NCBI RefSeq assembly: GCF_029893805.1
Contig: NZ_JARXYP010000002.1
Location: 7,130,001 to 7,194,000, forward strand
Length of the DNA stretch: 64,000 nt
Reading direction: 5' to 3'
Origin: Streptomyces sp. SAI-135
GTDB lineage: Bacteria > Actinomycetota > Actinomycetes > Streptomycetales > Streptomycetaceae
Shown here in pieces: positions 61,009-64,000 of this stretch. Both the position numbers and the translations under genes were made by a program. Each line of letters opens with the position of its first letter. Position 1 is the first letter of the stretch. The notes under the pieces are model-generated. The model searched no databases and had not been told where the DNA came from. It worked only from the letters and a program-made list of their open reading frames with translations.

Positions 61009-61782
61009 TCAGGCCGTGGCCGCCGGTGGGGCCAACTGCCGCGCCAGCCACGTGGGTACGCCCCCCAGCAATCGGTACAGCCGCCGCGCCTCCTCGCGCA
61101 GCCGGGACGCCTCGGGTTCCACCTCCGCGTCCGCCAGCGAGGCGAGCGCCGGTGCCGTGCCCACCAGGTAGCCCAACTCCTCGCGGATCCGCAGCGACTC
61201 GGCGAAGCCGTGCCGCGCCTCGGCCAACTCCCCTTCGCGCAGGGCCAGTCCGGCGAGGTGGCGCCAGGTGAAGGACAGCAGCAGGGAGTCGGACTGGGCC
61301 GTGGCGCCCGCGTGGGCGCGGCGGTAGGCCGCTCGGGCCGCCTGGGGGGAGTGGGTCAGGTTCTCCGCCAGCAGGCCCCGCCGGAAGTCCAGCAGGGCCC
61401 GCCCCTGTGCCCCCGGAGGGATCAGCGCCGCCGCGCGGCCCAGCGCCGCCCTCGCCTCGTCCGCGCGGTCCCGGACCCCGTGGAGCGTCGAGGCGTACGC
61501 AAGTTGCCCCCGTTCACAAGCGGCCGCTCCCCGTTCGTCGTCGCTGTGGGCCAGCGCCTCGGCGGTGCGCAGCGCGTCCTCCGCCTCCGCCCAGCCCTGC
61601 TCCGTGTACAGGCAGCGTTCCACCAGAAGTGCCGCTCTCTGCAGGGCCGCCGGCGCGGTGACCGGTTGGAGCAGGGCGGCCGCGTCGGCCCAGCAGGCTC
61701 TTGAGCGCAGCCGCCATACCGCGGTCTGGAGTGGATCGTCACCGGCGGTCGTTCCGTTACCAGACATGGCGGTATGCGCCAC
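61009..61782 (-). CDS. TPR-like helical repeat protein of unknown function
   Basis: This protein of 257 residues is nearly all helical: ACWADAAALLQPVTAPAALQ, ERCLYTEQGWAEAEDALRTA, DDERGAAACERGQLAYASTL, DRADEARAALGRAAALIPPG, RGLLAENLTHSPQAARAAYR, TWRHLAGLALREGELAEARH, ALASLADAEVEPEASRLREE. The alanine-rich, 34-residue-spaced helix pairs are TPR-like. It has no signal peptide or membrane helix. I chose the GTG at 61782, with GGAGG 5 bases upstream, over the ATG at 61767. It lies downstream of the PucR gene on the same strand with a gap of about 130 bases. It may be a protein-protein scaffold; I cannot assign a function. Confidence 0.7.
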   Translation of the reverse strand: MAHTAMSGNGTTAGDDPLQTAVWRLRSRACWADAAALLQPVTAPAALQRAALLVERCLYTEQGWAEAEDALRTAEALAHSDDERGAAACERGQLAYASTLHGVRDRADEARAALGRAAALIPPGAQGRALLDFRRGLLAENLTHSPQAARAAYRRAHAGATAQSDSLLLSFTWRHLAGLALREGELAEARHGFAESLRIREELGYLVGTAPALASLADAEVEPEASRLREEARRLYRLLGGVPTWLARQLAPPAATA

Positions 61783-61909
61783 GTTGCCCTCCCCGAGCGC
61801 GCCGTCGAGCTTTGAGTGGTGGCGGCATCTCAGCACGAAACGACGGGCCCGGCCAAGGGGGTGGGTGAAGGAATTCACAAAGTCGTGGGAGTCCGGGCAC
61901 CTCCGGGTT

Positions 61910-63583
61910 TCAGCTCATCCGCAGCGCCAGGAAGAAATCCAGCTTGTCCTCGAGGCGCGAAAGGTCCCGGCTGGTCAACTGCTCGATCCGCCCGACGCGG
62001 TAGCGCAGCGTGTTGACGTGCAGGTGGAGGCGGGTCGCACAGCGGGTCCAGGAGCCGTCGCAGTCCAGGAAGGCCTCAAGGGTGGGGATCAGCTCGGCCC
62101 GGTGGCGGCGGTCGTAGTCCCGCAGCGGGTCGAGAAGGCGGGCCGTGAAGGCGCGGCGCACGTCGTCCGGCACGAAGGGCAGCAGCAGGACGTGCGAGGC
62201 CAGTTCCTGGTGGCCTGCCGCGCAGACCCGGCCGACGCGGGCCGCCGCCACCCGGCGGGCGTGGCGGGCCTCCTCCAGCGCGCCGCGCAGGCCCTCCGCC
62301 GAGTGGACGGACGCGCTGACGCCCAGGGTGACCCGGCCGTCGTCGTCCAGGCCTGCCGACAGGGGGTCGCGGACCGTTTCGAGCAGCGCGTCCGCCAGGA
62401 TGCCCGACTCCGAGCCGTCGTGCTCGGTCGAGACCGCGGGGAGGGGGACCAGTGCGACGGCCTCGTCGCCGGTGTGGGCCACCGCGATGCGGTCGGAGGG
62501 CTCGGGGCCGGTCGCGAGGGGGTCCACCAGGATCTCCTCCAGGAGGGACTGCGCCATCGGGCCGCCCTCCAGCTCGCCGTCCTGCCATTCCACCCGCGCC
62601 ACCACGACCTGCCAGTGCGGGGCCGCTCCGAGGCCGGGAAGCAGGACGGGGGCCGCAACCCGCAGCCGGGCCGCGATCTCGGCCGGTGCCGCTCCGGTCT
62701 GGACCAGCTCCAGGACCTCCTGGGCCAGCCGGCGCCGGACGGTACGGGCGGCGTCCCTGCGGTCGCGCTCGACCGCGATCAGCTGGGCGACGCCCTGGAG
62801 GAGGTCCAGGCGCTCCGCCGGCCAGTCGCCGGCGTCCGCCTCCACCGCCAGCAGCCAGTCGGACAGGACCGTCTCGCGCACGTCCCTCGACGCCTGCGGG
62901 GCGCGCCCCGAGCTGCGGACCGGGAAGAGGGAGTACGCCGCCGGGCCGACCGTGACTCTGTGGGGGCCCCGGCGGCCGGTGCGGACCGCGGCCAGGTGCT
63001 CCGCCGCGAGCTTCGCGCAGGTGTCCGCGGGCAGGCCGGGGCCCGCCGCCTTCGGGCCCGCGATCAGTCGGCCGGTGGGGGACAGGACCCAGGCGCGCAG
63101 GTCCAGGTCCGAGCCCAGCAGGTCCAGGACCACGTCCGGGCCGCCGCCCGCCGGACCCGAGGTCATCATGCGGCGGTGCCGGTCCACCACGGCCGCCAGA
63201 TCGCCCGCGCGCTCCCCGGAGACCTGCCGTACGACATGCTCGGTGATCGTCGCGAAGGCCACCGACTCGTGGACGGCGAACAGCGGCAGGCGGTGCCGGG
63301 CGCAGGCCACGACCAGGTCCTCCGGGACATCCCCCAGCTCCGCCTCGCCGGCCGCCAGCGCGACCACCCCGGCCTGCACGAGCAGGCGGACGAACGGCTC
63401 CGAGTCGGCGGCGTCCCGGCGCCAGGCGAGACCCGTCAGGACGAGTTCCCCGCCCGAGAGGTAGCGGCTGGGGTCGCGCAGGTCCGTGGTCATCACACCG
63501 CGCACGGTGCGATCCAGTTCGTCCTCGCCGCCGAGCAGCCGCAGGCCCAGCGCGTCGGTGTCCAGCAGTGCGCGCAGCCGCAT
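61910..63583 (-). CDS. pucR: PucR-family transcriptional regulator
   Basis: This 557-residue regulator has an N-terminal PucR ligand domain (LRALLDTDALGLRLLGGEDE, VRGVMTTDLRDPSRYLSGGE, LVLTGLAWRRDAADSEPFVR) and a central GGDEF-like degenerate domain. The C-terminal CdaR-type HTH_30 is LIPTLEAFLDCDGSWTRCAT then RLHLHVNTLRYRVGRIEQLT. PucR proteins regulate purine catabolism in response to allantoin, xanthine or nitrogen status. A xanthine dehydrogenase subunit gene starts divergently at 63927, so it probably controls that operon. The ATG at 63583 is the natural start of the conserved MRLRALLD. Confidence 0.9.
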   Translation of the reverse strand: MRLRALLDTDALGLRLLGGEDELDRTVRGVMTTDLRDPSRYLSGGELVLTGLAWRRDAADSEPFVRLLVQAGVVALAAGEAELGDVPEDLVVACARHRLPLFAVHESVAFATITEHVVRQVSGERAGDLAAVVDRHRRMMTSGPAGGGPDVVLDLLGSDLDLRAWVLSPTGRLIAGPKAAGPGLPADTCAKLAAEHLAAVRTGRRGPHRVTVGPAAYSLFPVRSSGRAPQASRDVRETVLSDWLLAVEADAGDWPAERLDLLQGVAQLIAVERDRRDAARTVRRRLAQEVLELVQTGAAPAEIAARLRVAAPVLLPGLGAAPHWQVVVARVEWQDGELEGGPMAQSLLEEILVDPLATGPEPSDRIAVAHTGDEAVALVPLPAVSTEHDGSESGILADALLETVRDPLSAGLDDDGRVTLGVSASVHSAEGLRGALEEARHARRVAAARVGRVCAAGHQELASHVLLLPFVPDDVRRAFTARLLDPLRDYDRRHRAELIPTLEAFLDCDGSWTRCATRLHLHVNTLRYRVGRIEQLTSRDLSRLEDKLDFFLALRMS

Positions 63584-63926
63584 TCTCGTCGCCGCCGTTC
63601 TTTGTCTCGAAATCTACGATGGGGAAGGGGTCCGGTGGAGTGGGGAGCGGCCGCTGCCGCCTCCGGTGCTGTGTCCCAGGTCACGTGGGCCGTGCCGCAC
63701 GTTTCCGCAGGAAAACATGGAGGTTACTGAGGGCCTCCGTTCATACGAATCTACAAGATGAGGGCCGCGACCAGCCAACTCCTTCATGGTTTCCGTGACT
63801 GACCCCGTCGGAGTACGCCGCTGTGTACTGACCTCACTCCGCGTAAACAGCACATGAACGAGCCGGGCCCGCCGCACACGAACTGGCTCGATCCGTACGA
63901 TCACGAGACGAAGAAGAGAGCCGGTC
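63584..63926. other. Divergent promoter region between pucR and the xanthine dehydrogenase gene
   Basis: About 340 bases with lower GC (63596-63630, 63700-63850) than the coding sequence, as expected for two divergent promoters. AATCTACGAT at 63610 and AATCTACAAG at 63750 are similar direct repeats 140 bases apart. I could not identify a known PucR site. GAAGAAGAGAG lies before the right-hand ATG. Confidence 0.45.
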
Positions 63927-64000
63927 ATGGACTTCCTTCGCCCCGCCAGCTGGGAGGAGGCGCTCGCCGCCAAGGCTGAGCACCCCACCGCTGTGCCCAT
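63927..64000 (+). CDS. Xanthine dehydrogenase FAD-binding subunit (5' end only)
   Basis: Only the first 24 codons are in the window: MDFLRPASWEEALAAKAEHP then TAVP. This is the start of the FAD_binding_5 (CO dehydrogenase flavoprotein-like) domain of the medium subunit of xanthine dehydrogenase, which begins MDFLRPxSWEEALAxKAExP in Streptomyces. The [2Fe-2S] and molybdopterin subunits would follow outside the window. PucR is divergent, consistent with a purine catabolic operon. Confidence 0.8.
   Translation, partial: MDFLRPASWEEALAAKAEHPTAVP

Overview
The window is a piece of a high-GC actinomycete chromosome, almost certainly Streptomyces. Third codon positions are nearly all G or C, GTG and TTG starts are common, genes often overlap by 4 to 8 bases, and many products are typical of the genus: a close AldO alditol oxidase, DUF2637, DUF2264, HTH-TM proteins, an RsbW-like ATPase gene with a TTA codon, and FadR-type GntR regulators. 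I saw no rRNA or tRNA gene, CRISPR array, transposase or phage gene.

The left half (about 2.7-32 kb) is dominated by extracellular plant polysaccharide breakdown. It holds a LacI regulator, a type-B carboxylesterase, a GH43 arabinofuranosidase-like enzyme coupled to a GH43/CBM13 exo-beta-1,3-galactanase-like enzyme, a rhamnogalacturonan lyase (PL4) divergent from a rhamnogalacturonan acetylesterase (CE12), and a DUF2264 protein fused to a nucleotide-processing-like domain. After an interruption come a sugar ABC transporter operon ending in a GH2 beta-galactosidase, a GH30/CBM13 endo-beta-1,6-galactanase-like enzyme and a ROK regulator. Together these could remove acetyl groups, cut the rhamnogalacturonan I backbone, strip arabinose and galactose from type II arabinogalactan and import the products. 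Candidate AAGCGCTT-type operators occur upstream of the LacI gene and in the PL4/CE12 intergenic region. The interruption (15.3-22.5 kb) carries a TetR/hydrolase pair, an OhrR-like MarR regulator divergent from an HSL-type esterase, an MFS exporter and a three-gene ABC-2 exporter.

The middle (32-45 kb) has an alditol oxidase, a D-2-hydroxyacid dehydrogenase, a frameshifted PPOX-like pseudogene, a radical SAM protein with an unusual CX8CX2C cysteine motif, and a membrane protein joining a regulator-like cytoplasmic part to an extracellular CBM2 domain. It also has a complete-looking hydroxyproline catabolic cluster (epimerase, deaminase-type lyase, three-subunit D-hydroxyproline dehydrogenase, GntR regulator). 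Three of its promoters share a 12-bp operator-like sequence. The last pathway enzyme, 2-oxoglutarate semialdehyde dehydrogenase, is not in the window.

The right half (45-64 kb) is mostly housekeeping and stress genes: rsgA behind a 22-codon leader ORF, an Ada-AlkA fusion with an Ogt methyltransferase, a PPOX protein, a PP2C-like protein, a PoxB-type pyruvate oxidase, an HTH-TM-exported-domain protein, two small secreted proteins, an RsbW-like kinase, a DUF2637 protein, an iron-box-controlled FhuF-type reductase, a second FadR-type regulator and a PucR regulator divergent from a xanthine dehydrogenase subunit gene that runs off the right edge.

Repeats are notable: a 229-bp unit present three times in tandem at the 3' end of the esterase gene, and palindromic GC-rich dispersed repeats at 46.5 kb and 60.7-61.0 kb. 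Degraded genes are a GH43-type C-terminal remnant near 4.0 kb and the PPOX pseudogene near 34.8 kb.
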